From Balneolaceae bacterium UBA7797 (lineage in GTDB: Bacteria; Bacteroidota; Rhodothermia; Balneolales; Balneolaceae), in NCBI GenBank assembly GCA_002480645.1, contig DLCN01000015.1:62001-126000 (forward strand): a stretch of 64,000 nt of DNA, in the 5' to 3' direction. Of this stretch, positions 1-8,882 are shown piece by piece. A program made the position numbers and the translations under genes. How positions within the stretch are numbered: position 1 is the stretch's first letter; each line of letters begins with the position of its first letter. Below the pieces are notes generated by a model. The model did not search any database, was not told where the DNA came from, and worked only from the letters and a program-made list of their open reading frames with translations.

Positions 1-2
1 TA

Positions 3-143
3 TACCGCCGGTACGGACTTTCATCCATTAGTTTATCCACGGCGGCTACCACTCATGATATACCTGCGCTGGATGATGCCACCGCTCTGGAACTACGGAA
101 TCTGATCTCAGAAATGGTAAGAAAGGTTAAGGAAGATGTCTGA
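3..143 (+). CDS. YdbS-like PH-domain membrane protein, C-terminal fragment (truncated by window start)
   Basis: This is the last 46 codons of a gene that begins before the window. The frame starting at base 3 reads without interruption to a TGA at 141-143. The translated tail contains 'RRYGLSSISLSTAATTH' followed by an acidic/leucine-rich helix, which resembles the end of a bPH_2 (DUF304) domain, where the domain runs from a beta strand into a C-terminal helix. The stop overlaps the start of the next gene by 8 bp, so the two are very probably translated together. The next gene is a three-PH-domain protein, and the small-plus-large pairing matches the YdbS/YdbT arrangement known from Bacillus. 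Family assignment rests on this short tail and its neighbour, so it is moderately sure only. Confidence 0.6.
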   Translation, partial: YRRYGLSSISLSTAATTHDIPALDDATALELRNLISEMVRKVKEDV

Positions 144-1566
144 ATTTCGCCGACAGCATCCGGTAGCAGCCGTAACTCAGTTATTAGCCGTACTTCGTCA
201 GAACTTCATCACCTTTTTATTGGTGATCTTTTTCGGATCTCGAAATACCGGGGAATATTTCTGGTATTTCTTTTTGTTTGGTATTGTGATGGCGGCCGTG
301 CTTGGGGTTTTTAGCTGGTTCAGATTCTATTATCGGGTCATTGGAAGTGAGTTACAGATCAAGAAGGGGATCTTCATTCGTAAAAATATCTATTTAAGTA
401 AAGACAGAATTCAGGTTATTAATATCACCGAGGGGTTTATTCAGCGATTATTTGGGTTGGTTTCGGTGGAGGTGAAAACTGCCGGAAGCGGAACGGAGAA
501 TGCAAAGATCAATGCGATCAGCCGTACAGAGGCCGAGGAATTACGCACGGTACTAAGAACAACAGATGAACCCGCATACGTAGGTATAGAAGAAGAGGAA
601 GTGGTGATAAAGAGCAAATATCCGTTTCGTTCTTTATCTGCAAAACAGTTAATGATCGCCGCACTAACTTCAGGAAATTTCGGGGTTATTGCATCCATTC
701 TTGGTGCCATTTCGGGGCAAATGGATGAGCTCATCAATCAGGAAAATGTGGAATATGTGATGGATCATGTTCCAATGGTGAATACCGGCTCAGTATGGTT
801 AGAGTTTTTTATTCTGTTATTTGTGGTTTCCTATTTGTTATCGATAGGAGGAGTGATCCTTCGGTTCTATAATTTTAAAGTGGAGAAAAAGGAGAAAGAA
901 CTACACATAACCAGTGGACTTCTGGAGCGAAAGAACATAACAGTACCCTTCAACCGGATTCAGGCCATTCGGTTTGTAGAAGGTGTATTGAGACAACCCT
1001 TCGGATACGGAATGTTATATGTGGAAAGTGCCGGGTTTGAACAAAAAGATCAGCATAAATCATTGGTGCTGTTTCCACTGATAAGAAAAGACCAGCTGGA
1101 GCAGTTTTTTAATGAATTTATACCTGAATATTATGTGCCTGAAGAAAGTATAAAACCACCAGAACGGGCTTTTATCAAATATCTTCGTAAACCAAATTAT
1201 ATACTGATCCCCCTAGTCCCGTTGGTTTGGTATTTCTGGAGTTTTGGATGGTTATTATTCTTCTTAATGATCCCCTTGGCGTTATATGGCAGGCAACGAT
1301 TCAAAGATGCGGAATTGTCTTTCGATAGCCACCTGATGAAACTGCAATATCGGGTATTTGCGAAAACGACGGCACTCGTGCGAAGAAACAGAGTGCAGGT
1401 TTCTGATCTTTCTGTGAACCCCTTTCAGCGAAGAAAGGATCTGTGTCACCTTACCATAACAGCAGCGTCGGGTGCAGGAGGGAAGCTGTTTAGTTTACAC
1501 GATATGGATGGAGCATCTGCGATGAAAGCAGCTAAATGGGCGGGTTCAAGCGATAAGGTAAACTAA
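136..1566 (+). CDS. YdbT-like membrane protein with three bacterial PH (bPH_2/DUF304) domains
   Basis: The 476-residue product alternates membrane segments (around residues 20-60, 170-190, 220-243 and 352-385) with three related soluble modules near residues 65-140, 245-325 and 395-470. Each module carries a strand pattern seen in bPH_2 domains, for example 'GIFIRKNIYLSKDRIQVI' in the first and 'SGLLERKNITVPFNRIQAI' in the second. The third is shorter and more divergent. Length and three-domain layout fit the YdbT family, whose biochemical role is poorly defined; in Bacillus the ydbST pair is associated with resistance to antimicrobial compounds. The start overlaps the preceding gene by 8 bp, which supports translational coupling and possibly a two-protein membrane complex. 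An inner-membrane location is inferred from hydrophobicity. Confidence 0.8.
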   Translation: MSEFRRQHPVAAVTQLLAVLRQNFITFLLVIFFGSRNTGEYFWYFFLFGIVMAAVLGVFSWFRFYYRVIGSELQIKKGIFIRKNIYLSKDRIQVINITEGFIQRLFGLVSVEVKTAGSGTENAKINAISRTEAEELRTVLRTTDEPAYVGIEEEEVVIKSKYPFRSLSAKQLMIAALTSGNFGVIASILGAISGQMDELINQENVEYVMDHVPMVNTGSVWLEFFILLFVVSYLLSIGGVILRFYNFKVEKKEKELHITSGLLERKNITVPFNRIQAIRFVEGVLRQPFGYGMLYVESAGFEQKDQHKSLVLFPLIRKDQLEQFFNEFIPEYYVPEESIKPPERAFIKYLRKPNYILIPLVPLVWYFWSFGWLLFFLMIPLALYGRQRFKDAELSFDSHLMKLQYRVFAKTTALVRRNRVQVSDLSVNPFQRRKDLCHLTITAASGAGGKLFSLHDMDGASAMKAAKWAGSSDKVN

Positions 1567-1567
1567 T

Positions 1568-1966
1568 ATGACCTTTCAAGAGCTGCTTCAATTATTTTTC
1601 GTCCACCGAGAATTAGAAGTAGTTTTCAATGCCGGTGACAAGAAATTATGGTTTGATCTCATCACTATTGAAGGCGAAAAATTAACAGTGCAAAGCTGTT
1701 GCGGTAACGGTCATTTTGTACGTGGTACCGTTCTGTTAATGAAAGAAACAAATACACCCATGTATATTTCGGCCTACATGGATCAGCTCGAATTATTTAA
1801 AAGGTCTGAGCATTACTATCCGGTCAGTAAACCCAGGATCCGTTTACTGGATGCTGTCGGGTTTAATGATTTTGAAATAATTGACCACTCGTGCTCAAAT
1901 AAGACGCTGTCAATTTCACTACAACCGGTTACAGAGACCGCATTTGGACTGAATGTACGATCGTAA
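1568..1966 (+). CDS. Hypothetical protein, 132 aa
   Basis: The product is a small soluble-looking protein with no signal peptide or membrane segment. Its ATG lies one base after the stop of the PH-domain gene, so it is almost certainly the third gene of that operon. The composition suggests an alternating beta-strand fold: 'ELEVVFNAGDKKLWFDLITI' near residues 16-35 and repeated short hydrophobic strands after it, reminiscent of small beta-barrels such as PilZ, but the PilZ RxxxR and D/NxSxxG signatures are not present. A 'CC' pair near residue 44 and a later Cys are visible without a clear metal motif. I do not recognise the family. Its coupling to a membrane PH pair is the only functional clue. 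Confidence 0.6.
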   Translation: MTFQELLQLFFVHRELEVVFNAGDKKLWFDLITIEGEKLTVQSCCGNGHFVRGTVLLMKETNTPMYISAYMDQLELFKRSEHYYPVSKPRIRLLDAVGFNDFEIIDHSCSNKTLSISLQPVTETAFGLNVRS

Positions 1967-1977
1967 GATCCCGGTAC

Positions 1978-2811
1978 TCAACCTAAGGCTACATCAAGCA
2001 CCATCATCAAACAAAAACCAAGCATGGTAGCGAGGGTAGCAATATCGGTATTTCCATGTTGCTGACTTTCTGGGATCAGTTCTTCTACAACCACATAGAT
2101 CATGGCACCCGCCGCAAAAGCTAAAGCAAACGGTAACAATGGTTGTACGTAGATAACAGCCGCGGCTCCGATCACTGCAGAAATTGGCTCAACAACCCCG
2201 GAAAGTTGTCCATACCAGAAACTGCGTCCCCGGGCCATCCCTTCTCTCCGCAAGGGCATGGAAACGGCGAGTCCCTCCGGAAAATTCTGAATTCCTATAC
2301 CTATAGCCAGCGCAATGGCTGATGCTACCGTTGCAGTGCCGGTTGGGTCAACGCCGGAAGCAGCTGCGCCAAATAAAACACCGACCGCCAATCCTTCCGG
2401 AATATTGTGTAGAGTGATCGCCAGCACTAAGAGCGTAGAGCGGCGCCATTTGGTAGGTAACCCCTCAGCCTCCGATTTAGGTAAACCAATATGTAGGTGA
2501 GGCAGATAATAGTCGCACAATCTTAGAAAAATTCCGCCACCGAGAAAGCCGATCACCGCCGGTAACCAGGGGATCGCTCCCTGTGCCTCCGCCATATCAA
2601 TAGACGGTATGATCAAAGACCACACACTGGCTGCGATCATTACACCGGCTGCGAAACCCATCATGCTATCAAGCAAGGTTGTGTTCACTTTTTTGGTGAA
2701 GAAAACCAGACTGGCACCGAGTGCGGTAACTCCCCAGGTAAATATACCACCTAGGAAAGCCTGATAGATCGGGTCGAGTGAATAAAACCAATCAGGGATA
2801 GGAAAAGGCAT
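1978..2811 (-). CDS. ZIP family divalent metal transporter (GufA/ZupT-like)
   Basis: The 277-residue protein is strongly hydrophobic, with about eight predicted membrane helices. It carries the paired transmembrane signatures of ZIP transporters, 'HNIPEGLAVGVLFG' in the middle and 'QNFPEGLAVSMPL' one helix later, whose His/Asn/Glu residues form the binuclear metal site in characterised ZIPs. A Glu near the end of the following helices ('VVVEELIPES') completes the usual pattern. ZIP proteins move Zn2+ or related divalent cations into the cytoplasm. Length and helix order fit the GufA-like subfamily. The gene stands alone on the minus strand, convergent with the upstream operon and divergent from the next gene. 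Metal specificity cannot be read from the sequence. Confidence 0.9.
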   Translation of the reverse strand: MPFPIPDWFYSLDPIYQAFLGGIFTWGVTALGASLVFFTKKVNTTLLDSMMGFAAGVMIAASVWSLIIPSIDMAEAQGAIPWLPAVIGFLGGGIFLRLCDYYLPHLHIGLPKSEAEGLPTKWRRSTLLVLAITLHNIPEGLAVGVLFGAAASGVDPTGTATVASAIALAIGIGIQNFPEGLAVSMPLRREGMARGRSFWYGQLSGVVEPISAVIGAAAVIYVQPLLPFALAFAAGAMIYVVVEELIPESQQHGNTDIATLATMLGFCLMMVLDVALG

Positions 2812-2937
2812 CTTTTGATGAAGTTTATTTTATAAAATTATGAACCTGAGTATAGGTTAATATTAGTTATTTCTCATTATATCCCGAGAAAAAAAATTGA
2901 TACTTTTTCCAGACCTATTGCTTAAAAGTGATCACTA

Positions 2938-3648
2938 ATGACTATTGAAAAAGAACCACTTACTACACCTATTGCGGAAGGTAGGGCTAGAATTTTATTA
3001 AAGTTGGGTATCATTGAATGTGAAACCGAGAATAATGCACCGGATTTCATCACAATTGAAAATGATAAGGTTTATTTAAAGATCGATATGCCGGATGCTG
3101 ATATCCGGATCGATGAATTTGAAAAAGAATATCCGGTTACCTTTCTAAGAAGTAATGATGGAAAAACATTTTTTGAGTTCGATGGCGAATCGATCTGGTT
3201 TGATATAAATATTGATCAGGTTAAAGATGTTTGGGTGGCTGATCTTAGTTTTCGCTTGTTAAGCAATAATTCCAGATATCTGGCTTACTATATCAAAAAG
3301 CTGGATCATCAGTTCGAATGGTTGCAACCGGACATGAAATCCGGTGAGATCAAGTCGATGAGTATCACCACCAAGAAATTCAAGCCGCCCAAGATCACCG
3401 GTAAAGAGGTGTTTAGTGCAACAGAAGTTCTTCGATGTGCAGATATGGTGAGCCGGTCCATCAAAAAGATCGATCTCAGAGTGGGTGGCGCATATGTTAA
3501 ATTCAATACAGATAAAGGTCGTCTGGAGCCTCTCATCATTGGCATGGCAGACAGATTAGGGTACAAGATCGAGGCATTGTCTCCTGCCGATATCATGAAT
3601 CTGGAGTCGCAGGGACAGAACGTAAGCCATTCTATTTTCCTTAAATAA
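2938..3648 (+). CDS. Hypothetical protein, 236 aa
   Basis: The protein is cytoplasmic by appearance: no signal peptide, no hydrophobic helix, and many charged residues. The N-terminal 80 residues are rich in short beta strands and acidic residues ('DKVYLKIDMPDADIRIDEFE'). The C-terminal part (about 150-225) looks like mixed helix and strand, with 'EVLRCADMVSRSIKKIDLR' as a likely amphipathic helix. I do not recognise a family. The ATG at 2938 follows a 126-bp intergenic region shared with the divergent ZIP transporter gene. The downstream gap to gcvP (167 bp) suggests it is a single-gene unit. Confidence 0.6.
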   Translation: MTIEKEPLTTPIAEGRARILLKLGIIECETENNAPDFITIENDKVYLKIDMPDADIRIDEFEKEYPVTFLRSNDGKTFFEFDGESIWFDINIDQVKDVWVADLSFRLLSNNSRYLAYYIKKLDHQFEWLQPDMKSGEIKSMSITTKKFKPPKITGKEVFSATEVLRCADMVSRSIKKIDLRVGGAYVKFNTDKGRLEPLIIGMADRLGYKIEALSPADIMNLESQGQNVSHSIFLK

Positions 3649-3677
3649 ACAGGCAGTTTTAGTTTTTTCAGGAAAGC

Positions 3678-3740
3678 TCCGGATACCGGTATAATTATCT
3701 ATTCTTTTTATGTACCTTTACGTCCTTTCCGGAACCGGTA
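3678..3740. repeat. Two near-identical palindromic motifs upstream of gcvP
   Basis: The sequence TCCGGATACCGGTA at 3678-3691 recurs as TCCGGAACCGGTA at 3728-3740, 50 bp downstream start to start. Both copies combine the palindromes TCCGGA and ACCGGT. They lie in the 167-bp gap before gcvP, so an operator pair or paired regulatory element is possible. It could also be chance, because CCGG-containing motifs are frequent in this genome segment. Confidence 0.3.
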
Positions 3741-3815
3741 CATTTCTATTTTTGTTGAGCCAGGGAACGGTTCTATTTATCGTAATAACTACTTAAAAAA
3801 CTTGGTATTACCGTA

Positions 3816-6719
3816 ATGGGTATTAACTTTGAAAAGGAAGTATTTTCCCTTCGCCACCACGGCATAAAAGACGATCAGCTGGAAGCTATGCTCAAACAGG
3901 TTCGCAGCGAAAGTATCGATCAGTTGATCGAAGAAACCATTCCGGATGGAATACGATTATCAGGAGCGCTTGAGCTGCCGGAAGCTTTAAGTGAAACTGA
4001 GTTTTTAGCCGAATTCAAAACGCTGGCAGAGAAGAACAGGATCTTTAAGTCCTTTATCGGACTTGGTTATTACGACACACATCTCCCAAAAGTAATACTC
4101 AGAAATATTTTAGAAAATCCGGCCTGGTATACCGCTTACACTCCATATCAGGCAGAAATTGCGCAGGGCAGACTGGAGGCTCTCATCAATTTCCAGACCA
4201 TGGTAAGTGATCTTACAGGGATGGAGATCGCAAACGCTTCTTTACTGGATGAAGGAACGGCCGCAGCAGAAGCTATGAACATGCTGTATAGCCAAAGGAA
4301 AGGTGCCAAAAGAAAAGAAGCCCACACCTTTTTTGTGAGTGATCAGTGTCATCCTCAAACCATCGAAGTGATCGAAACCAGAGCCGAGCCTTTGGGAATC
4401 AATATTGTAGTTGGAGATCATCATTCACTGGATGTAACAGATTCCGGTTTGTATGCACTTATTCTTCAATATCCGGCGACTAACGGTTCCGTTGAAGATT
4501 ACTCCTCGTTGATCGCATCAGCCGCTGAAAACAGCGTTTACTCGGTGGTGGCAGCAGATCTGTTGAGTTTAACTCTTCTTACTCCTCCCGGTGAAATGGG
4601 GGCTGATGTGGTAGTTGGAACTACTCAACGCTTTGGTGTACCAATGGGCTATGGCGGACCTCATGCTGCGTATTTTGCAACCAGTGAGAAATTTAAACGA
4701 CAAATTCCCGGGCGGATCATCGGGGTAACACAAGATGCAGAAGGCATGCCGGCCTATCGTATGGCCCTTCAAACCCGTGAGCAACACATCCGTCGTGAAA
4801 AAGCTACATCAAATATCTGTACGGCACAGGTTTTACTGGCAGTGATCGCGGGCATGTATGGAGTGTATCATGGTCCGGAAGGATTGAAAAAGATCGCATC
4901 TAAAATTCATGGGCTTACAAAACTAGCCGCAAAGGGATTGTGTGAGTTAGGGCTTACGATCGAAAATGAATGGTTTTTTGATACCATTACCATTTCAGAT
5001 CCGGGAGTGGATGTACGATCGGTTGCCGAACGACACGAAGTGAATTTCAGATATTTTGACGATGGGAAGATCGGACTTGCCTTTGATGAAGCAAAAGAAC
5101 TGAAGGATGTTGAATTGGTTTTGGAGATCTTTACACAGGCATTGGATGAGCAATCAACATTCAATGTAACTGAAGAAGCTAAGGATGTGGACGTGGATTA
5201 CCCTGCTGCCTTGAACCGAAAGAGTTCATTTATGGATCATGAAGTGTTCAGCCTGTACCATACCGAACACGAAATGCTGAGGTATATGAAGCGGCTGGAG
5301 AGTAAAGACCTTTCGCTGGTTCATTCAATGATCTCTTTGGGATCCTGTACAATGAAATTGAATGCAACCACAGAAATGATCCCGCTCACCTGGCCCGAAT
5401 TTGGTCAGATCCATCCATTTGTCCCTGAGAATCAGGCTGCCGGATATCATCAACTCTTTAAAGACCTGAATGACTGGCTTTGCGAGATCACCGGTTTTTC
5501 GGCTATTTCGCTTCAGCCTAATTCCGGCGCTCAGGGCGAATATGCCGGGTTGATGACCATCAGGGCTTATCATCAATCAAGAGGTGAAGGTCACCGGAAT
5601 ATCGCTTTGATCCCGTCTTCTGCTCATGGAACCAATCCGGCAAGTGCCGTAATGGCGGGGATGGAAGTGGTAGTGGTTGAAACTGATAAGCATGGTAATA
5701 TCTCTTCAGAAGATCTGGCGGAAAAAGCAGAGAAATACAGTGACCGACTTGCTGCGCTTATGATCACTTACCCATCAACTCACGGTGTATTTGAACATCG
5801 GGTAAAAGACTTCTGCGAGATCATTCATCAACATGGCGGGCAGGTTTATATGGATGGAGCCAACATGAATGCACAGGTTGGCCTTACAAGTCCCGGCGAG
5901 ATAGGAGCTGATGTTTGTCACCTTAATTTGCATAAAACATTCACTATTCCGCACGGGGGAGGTGGTCCGGGAATGGGACCTATCGGAGTAGCGGAACATC
6001 TTGTTCCATTCCTGTCAGGACATTGTTTGGTAGAAACGGGTGGAGAGGAAGGTATTTCTGCTATTTCTGCTGCACCATTTGGTAGCGCCAGTATTCTTAC
6101 CATTTCTTATGCGTACATACGTATGATGGGAGCTCAGGGACTTACCGATGCCACCAAGCGTGCTATTCTGAATGCAAATTATATTAAAGACCGGTTAGAA
6201 GACCATTATCCGATCCTGTACACCGGTAAATCTGGAAGATCGGCTCATGAATTTATTGTGGATCTGAGACCTTTCAAACAGTCTGCCGGAATTGAAGCGG
6301 TGGATGTTGCAAAACGATTGATGGATTATGGATTTCATGCCCCGACTATGAGCTTTCCGGTTCCGGGTACCTTAATGATCGAGCCAACCGAAAGTGAGAG
6401 TAAGGAAGAACTGGATCGGTTTTGCGATGCAATGATCGGTATCCGAAATGAGATCAGGGAAATTGAAGAAGGAAAGGCCGACAAAGCGGATAATGTGCTT
6501 AAGCATGCTCCTCATACTATGCGAGTGATCGCTGATGGAGAATGGGCACACAGTTATTCCCGTGAGAAGGCGGCATTCCCTCTCGATCATATCCGCTATG
6601 ATAAATTTTGGCCGTCTGTAGCCAGAGTGGACGATGCTTACGGAGACCGCAACCTCGTATGTTCTTGCATTCCTATTGATGCATATACCATCGAGGAAGT
6701 GGAAGTAGATCAGGCGTAA
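3816..6719 (+). CDS. gcvP: Glycine dehydrogenase (decarboxylating), P-protein of the glycine cleavage system
   Basis: At 967 residues this is a full-length single-chain P-protein with both homologous halves fused, as in Proteobacteria and most Bacteroidota. It decarboxylates glycine with PLP and passes the aminomethyl group to the lipoyl arm of GcvH. The PLP-binding lysine is visible at residue 707 in 'HLNLHKTFTIPHGGGGPG', and the glycine-rich stretch after it is characteristic. The second half also contains 'PNSGAQGEYAGLMTIRAYH' and 'SAHGTNPASAVMAGM', both typical P-protein blocks. Genes for GcvT, GcvH and Lpd are not in the window, so the system is dispersed. The gene appears to be its own transcription unit, and its last 10 bp overlap the convergent DUF302 gene. 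Confidence 0.97.
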   Translation: MGINFEKEVFSLRHHGIKDDQLEAMLKQVRSESIDQLIEETIPDGIRLSGALELPEALSETEFLAEFKTLAEKNRIFKSFIGLGYYDTHLPKVILRNILENPAWYTAYTPYQAEIAQGRLEALINFQTMVSDLTGMEIANASLLDEGTAAAEAMNMLYSQRKGAKRKEAHTFFVSDQCHPQTIEVIETRAEPLGINIVVGDHHSLDVTDSGLYALILQYPATNGSVEDYSSLIASAAENSVYSVVAADLLSLTLLTPPGEMGADVVVGTTQRFGVPMGYGGPHAAYFATSEKFKRQIPGRIIGVTQDAEGMPAYRMALQTREQHIRREKATSNICTAQVLLAVIAGMYGVYHGPEGLKKIASKIHGLTKLAAKGLCELGLTIENEWFFDTITISDPGVDVRSVAERHEVNFRYFDDGKIGLAFDEAKELKDVELVLEIFTQALDEQSTFNVTEEAKDVDVDYPAALNRKSSFMDHEVFSLYHTEHEMLRYMKRLESKDLSLVHSMISLGSCTMKLNATTEMIPLTWPEFGQIHPFVPENQAAGYHQLFKDLNDWLCEITGFSAISLQPNSGAQGEYAGLMTIRAYHQSRGEGHRNIALIPSSAHGTNPASAVMAGMEVVVVETDKHGNISSEDLAEKAEKYSDRLAALMITYPSTHGVFEHRVKDFCEIIHQHGGQVYMDGANMNAQVGLTSPGEIGADVCHLNLHKTFTIPHGGGGPGMGPIGVAEHLVPFLSGHCLVETGGEEGISAISAAPFGSASILTISYAYIRMMGAQGLTDATKRAILNANYIKDRLEDHYPILYTGKSGRSAHEFIVDLRPFKQSAGIEAVDVAKRLMDYGFHAPTMSFPVPGTLMIEPTESESKEELDRFCDAMIGIRNEIREIEEGKADKADNVLKHAPHTMRVIADGEWAHSYSREKAAFPLDHIRYDKFWPSVARVDDAYGDRNLVCSCIPIDAYTIEEVEVDQA

Positions 6720-7123
6720 ATAACCTCGGCACTATGCAGATGCCGGATGATCTGCCAGATCTTTCGCTGTAACTGATTGGCAACCAGCTTCAGGTTATCG
6801 TTATCTGAAATGGTCATGAGTTCGGCGGGATCCACAACTGTGATCTCGATCCGGCCGTCATCATATTCCTGAATTACAAAATTGCAGGGATTTAATACTC
6901 CTGCTTTTTCGTCGGCGAATAAGGCCCGGTACATATAAGCCGGGTTGCAGGCACTTATGATTACATATTTTCTAAACGGAATACCCAGCTTTGCGGAAAA
7001 TACCTTGCTCAGATCGGTGTTAGCATGCACATCGAACCCTTCTTTACGAAGTTCATCTTTTAGGTTCTGGATTGCTTCATTAAAAGTATATCCACGAACC
7101 GCAATATTGATGTAGTAACTCAT
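6710..7123 (-). CDS. DUF302 domain-containing protein
   Basis: The product (about 137 residues) matches the DUF302 pattern: an N-terminal 'YYINIAVRGYTFNEAI' strand-helix, then a helix with 'LRKEGFDVHANTDLSKVF', then the block 'ISACNPAYMYRALFADEKAG' followed by 'LNPCNFVIQEYDDG'. Conserved Cys residues lie in 'ACNP' and 'LNPCN'. Function is unknown; some members may bind small ligands or metals. I chose the ATG at 7123 over the in-frame GTG at 7126 because a good AAGGAGG sits five to six bases upstream and the paralogue also begins 'MSYY'. It is the second of two tandem paralogues and overlaps the 3' end of gcvP by 10 bp in convergent orientation. Confidence 0.82.
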   Translation of the reverse strand: MSYYINIAVRGYTFNEAIQNLKDELRKEGFDVHANTDLSKVFSAKLGIPFRKYVIISACNPAYMYRALFADEKAGVLNPCNFVIQEYDDGRIEITVVDPAELMTISDNDNLKLVANQLQRKIWQIIRHLHSAEVIYA

Positions 7124-7201
7124 CACTACCTCCTTATGTTGGTTTCGGTTCGTTACTACAGCCTTACGATTCTATGTGTAGATGTGATGAAGTTTTTAAA
7201 C

Positions 7202-7237
7202 AAAAAAAGCGAATCGGTTTAGAACCAATTCGCTTTT
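7202..7237 (-). terminator. Rho-independent terminator between the DUF302 paralogues
   Basis: Read on the minus strand, AAAAGCGAATTGGTT pairs with ACCGATTCGCTTTT around a short CTAA loop and is followed by a run of Ts. It begins 23 bp after the stop of the upstream DUF302 gene, so the two paralogues are probably transcribed separately. Confidence 0.8.
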
Positions 7238-7259
7238 CTAAGATTTTAAGTGACAGTGA

Positions 7260-7649
7260 TCAGAGGCTGTCGATCACTTTTTTCAATCGATTCTGGATGT
7301 CGGTGGCTACATCACCCAGACTATCATTCTGAACCGACATCATCGAGGCAACCGGATCTACCGCTGTTACTTCAACTTCCCCGGCCTCATTTTCGGTAAC
7401 AATGACATTGCATGGTAGAAAAACACCAATTTTGTGCTCTGCCTGAATGGCTTTGTGTGCAGCAGGAGGATTACAGGCTCCGAGAATGCGGTATTTATTT
7501 AATTCAGCTCCGATCTTTTTCTTCAGCGTACCCTGAATGTCAATATCGGTAAGCACGCCAAATCCTTCGGTTTTTAGTTGTTCGGTCACTTTTGTGATGG
7601 CATCATCAAAAGAAATTCCACGTAAGGTTGTTGAAAAATAGTAACTCAT
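7260..7649 (-). CDS. DUF302 domain-containing protein (paralogue)
   Basis: This 129-residue protein has the same domain as the gene downstream of it. It opens with 'MSYYFSTTLRGISFDDAI', has the helix 'LKTEGFGVLTDIDIQGTLKK', and keeps the two Cys blocks 'GACNPPAAHKAIQAE' and 'LPCNVIVTENE'. Identity with the neighbour is clear but moderate, so the duplication is not recent. No signal peptide is seen, so a cytoplasmic location is likely. DUF302 proteins have no firmly assigned activity. A strong hairpin terminator directly follows the stop codon. Its role, and why two diverged copies are kept side by side, cannot be told from sequence. Confidence 0.85.
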   Translation of the reverse strand: MSYYFSTTLRGISFDDAITKVTEQLKTEGFGVLTDIDIQGTLKKKIGAELNKYRILGACNPPAAHKAIQAEHKIGVFLPCNVIVTENEAGEVEVTAVDPVASMMSVQNDSLGDVATDIQNRLKKVIDSL

Positions 7650-7756
7650 AGTTGTCTGGTTTTATTCAATAATTATTCGTTATAAATGTAGTATAATCGG
7701 ACCTATCAAAACAGTAGTTCACGTTTCGAAATTCCTATATCGTTGATAGACAGCGG

Positions 7757-8791
7757 TTAATCTCTTTCGTGTGGGAAGCGATTTGAATCCTGTCGCTCTA
7801 CCATCCATCCGGGATAGGGAGTGGGCTTGTCAGAAACGTCATTGAGTACTTTCAGATCCTCATCAGATAATTCAATTTCAACCGATCGCAGGTTAGAAGC
7901 CAGTTGTTCTGCATTTTTGGCTCCGATAATGGTACTAGTAACCCCATGTTGATGACGAACCCAGGCAAGGGCTATCTCTGCGACCGTAACATCGTGTTTA
8001 GTCGCTATTTCCTGCATCTTGTCGATGATATCGTAGGCATATTCTTTATCGACCGGCGGAAAGTCGAAATTGTCGCGGCGTGAATTGTCACCGGCTTTTT
8101 CATTATCCCGGGTGTATTTACCGGATAAAAACCCACCGGCAAGTGGACTCCATGGCATAAAGCCTAACTCTTCTTTTCGGGCCAGCGGTAGTACTTCCTG
8201 TTCCGCATCTCTGCCGGCGACAGAATAATAATACTGCATAGCTTTAAAACCATGCCAGCCTTCGTATTCGGCGATTGTTTGTGCTTTGGCTACCATCCAC
8301 GCGGGCCAGTTGCAAACACCTACATAACGGGTATATCCGGCTTCTACCAGATCATTTAGCGTTCTCATGATCTCTTTCACAGGAGTGATGGAATCCACAC
8401 CATGTACGTAAAGCAAGTCAACATGATCGAGTTGTAACCGGTCCAGACTCTTTTCCATAGAATTGAAAATATGATAGCGTGAGAGTCCCTGATTATTAGG
8501 CTGAGGTCCCATCATCCCCCGCACTTTAGTAGCGATCACAAGTTCATCACGATCCAGTTCCAGGTTTCTGATGCTGTTTCCCAGAATTTCCTCAGACATT
8601 CCATAAGAATAGATATTTGCAGTATCAATAAAATTGATGCCTCCCTCAACCGATTGTTTGATCAGAGCGTCGGCCACATCCTGAGGTTGTTCACCTATCG
8701 CTTTCCAGTATCCGTCTCCGCCAAAGGTCATGGTGCCAAAGCATAATTCTGATACTAATAATCCGGTATTTCCTAGCGTATTGTATATCAT
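7757..8791 (-). CDS. Aldo/keto reductase
   Basis: The protein has the aldo/keto reductase TIM-barrel pattern from its first residues: 'MIYNTLGNTGLLVSELCFGT' with the NADPH/active-site Asp in 'FIDTANIYSYG' (Asp and Tyr of the catalytic tetrad), the Lys in 'VIATKVRG', and the His in 'LLYVHGVD'. The C-terminal 'TSTIIGAKNAEQLASNLRSV' is the usual cofactor-binding block. It would reduce carbonyls using NADPH, but substrate is not predictable. A longer frame runs upstream to 8863, but that extra 24-residue hydrophobic stretch precedes the conserved AKR start, so I place the start at the ATG at 8791, giving 344 residues. It lies close to the DUF1684 gene on the same strand. Confidence 0.9.
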   Translation of the reverse strand: MIYNTLGNTGLLVSELCFGTMTFGGDGYWKAIGEQPQDVADALIKQSVEGGINFIDTANIYSYGMSEEILGNSIRNLELDRDELVIATKVRGMMGPQPNNQGLSRYHIFNSMEKSLDRLQLDHVDLLYVHGVDSITPVKEIMRTLNDLVEAGYTRYVGVCNWPAWMVAKAQTIAEYEGWHGFKAMQYYYSVAGRDAEQEVLPLARKEELGFMPWSPLAGGFLSGKYTRDNEKAGDNSRRDNFDFPPVDKEYAYDIIDKMQEIATKHDVTVAEIALAWVRHQHGVTSTIIGAKNAEQLASNLRSVEIELSDEDLKVLNDVSDKPTPYPGWMVERQDSNRFPHERD

Positions 8792-8882
8792 AAGTAGAGG
8801 GTGAATTGTTAAAAATGCAGCAATTATATCCAACAGAACGGCATCAACTAAGATTCCGATCACCGGATCTTCTAATATTCTG

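Noticed and set aside
3649..3815. Glycine riboswitch before gcvP
   Set aside because: No conserved tandem aptamer core was seen; only two short palindromic repeats are there.
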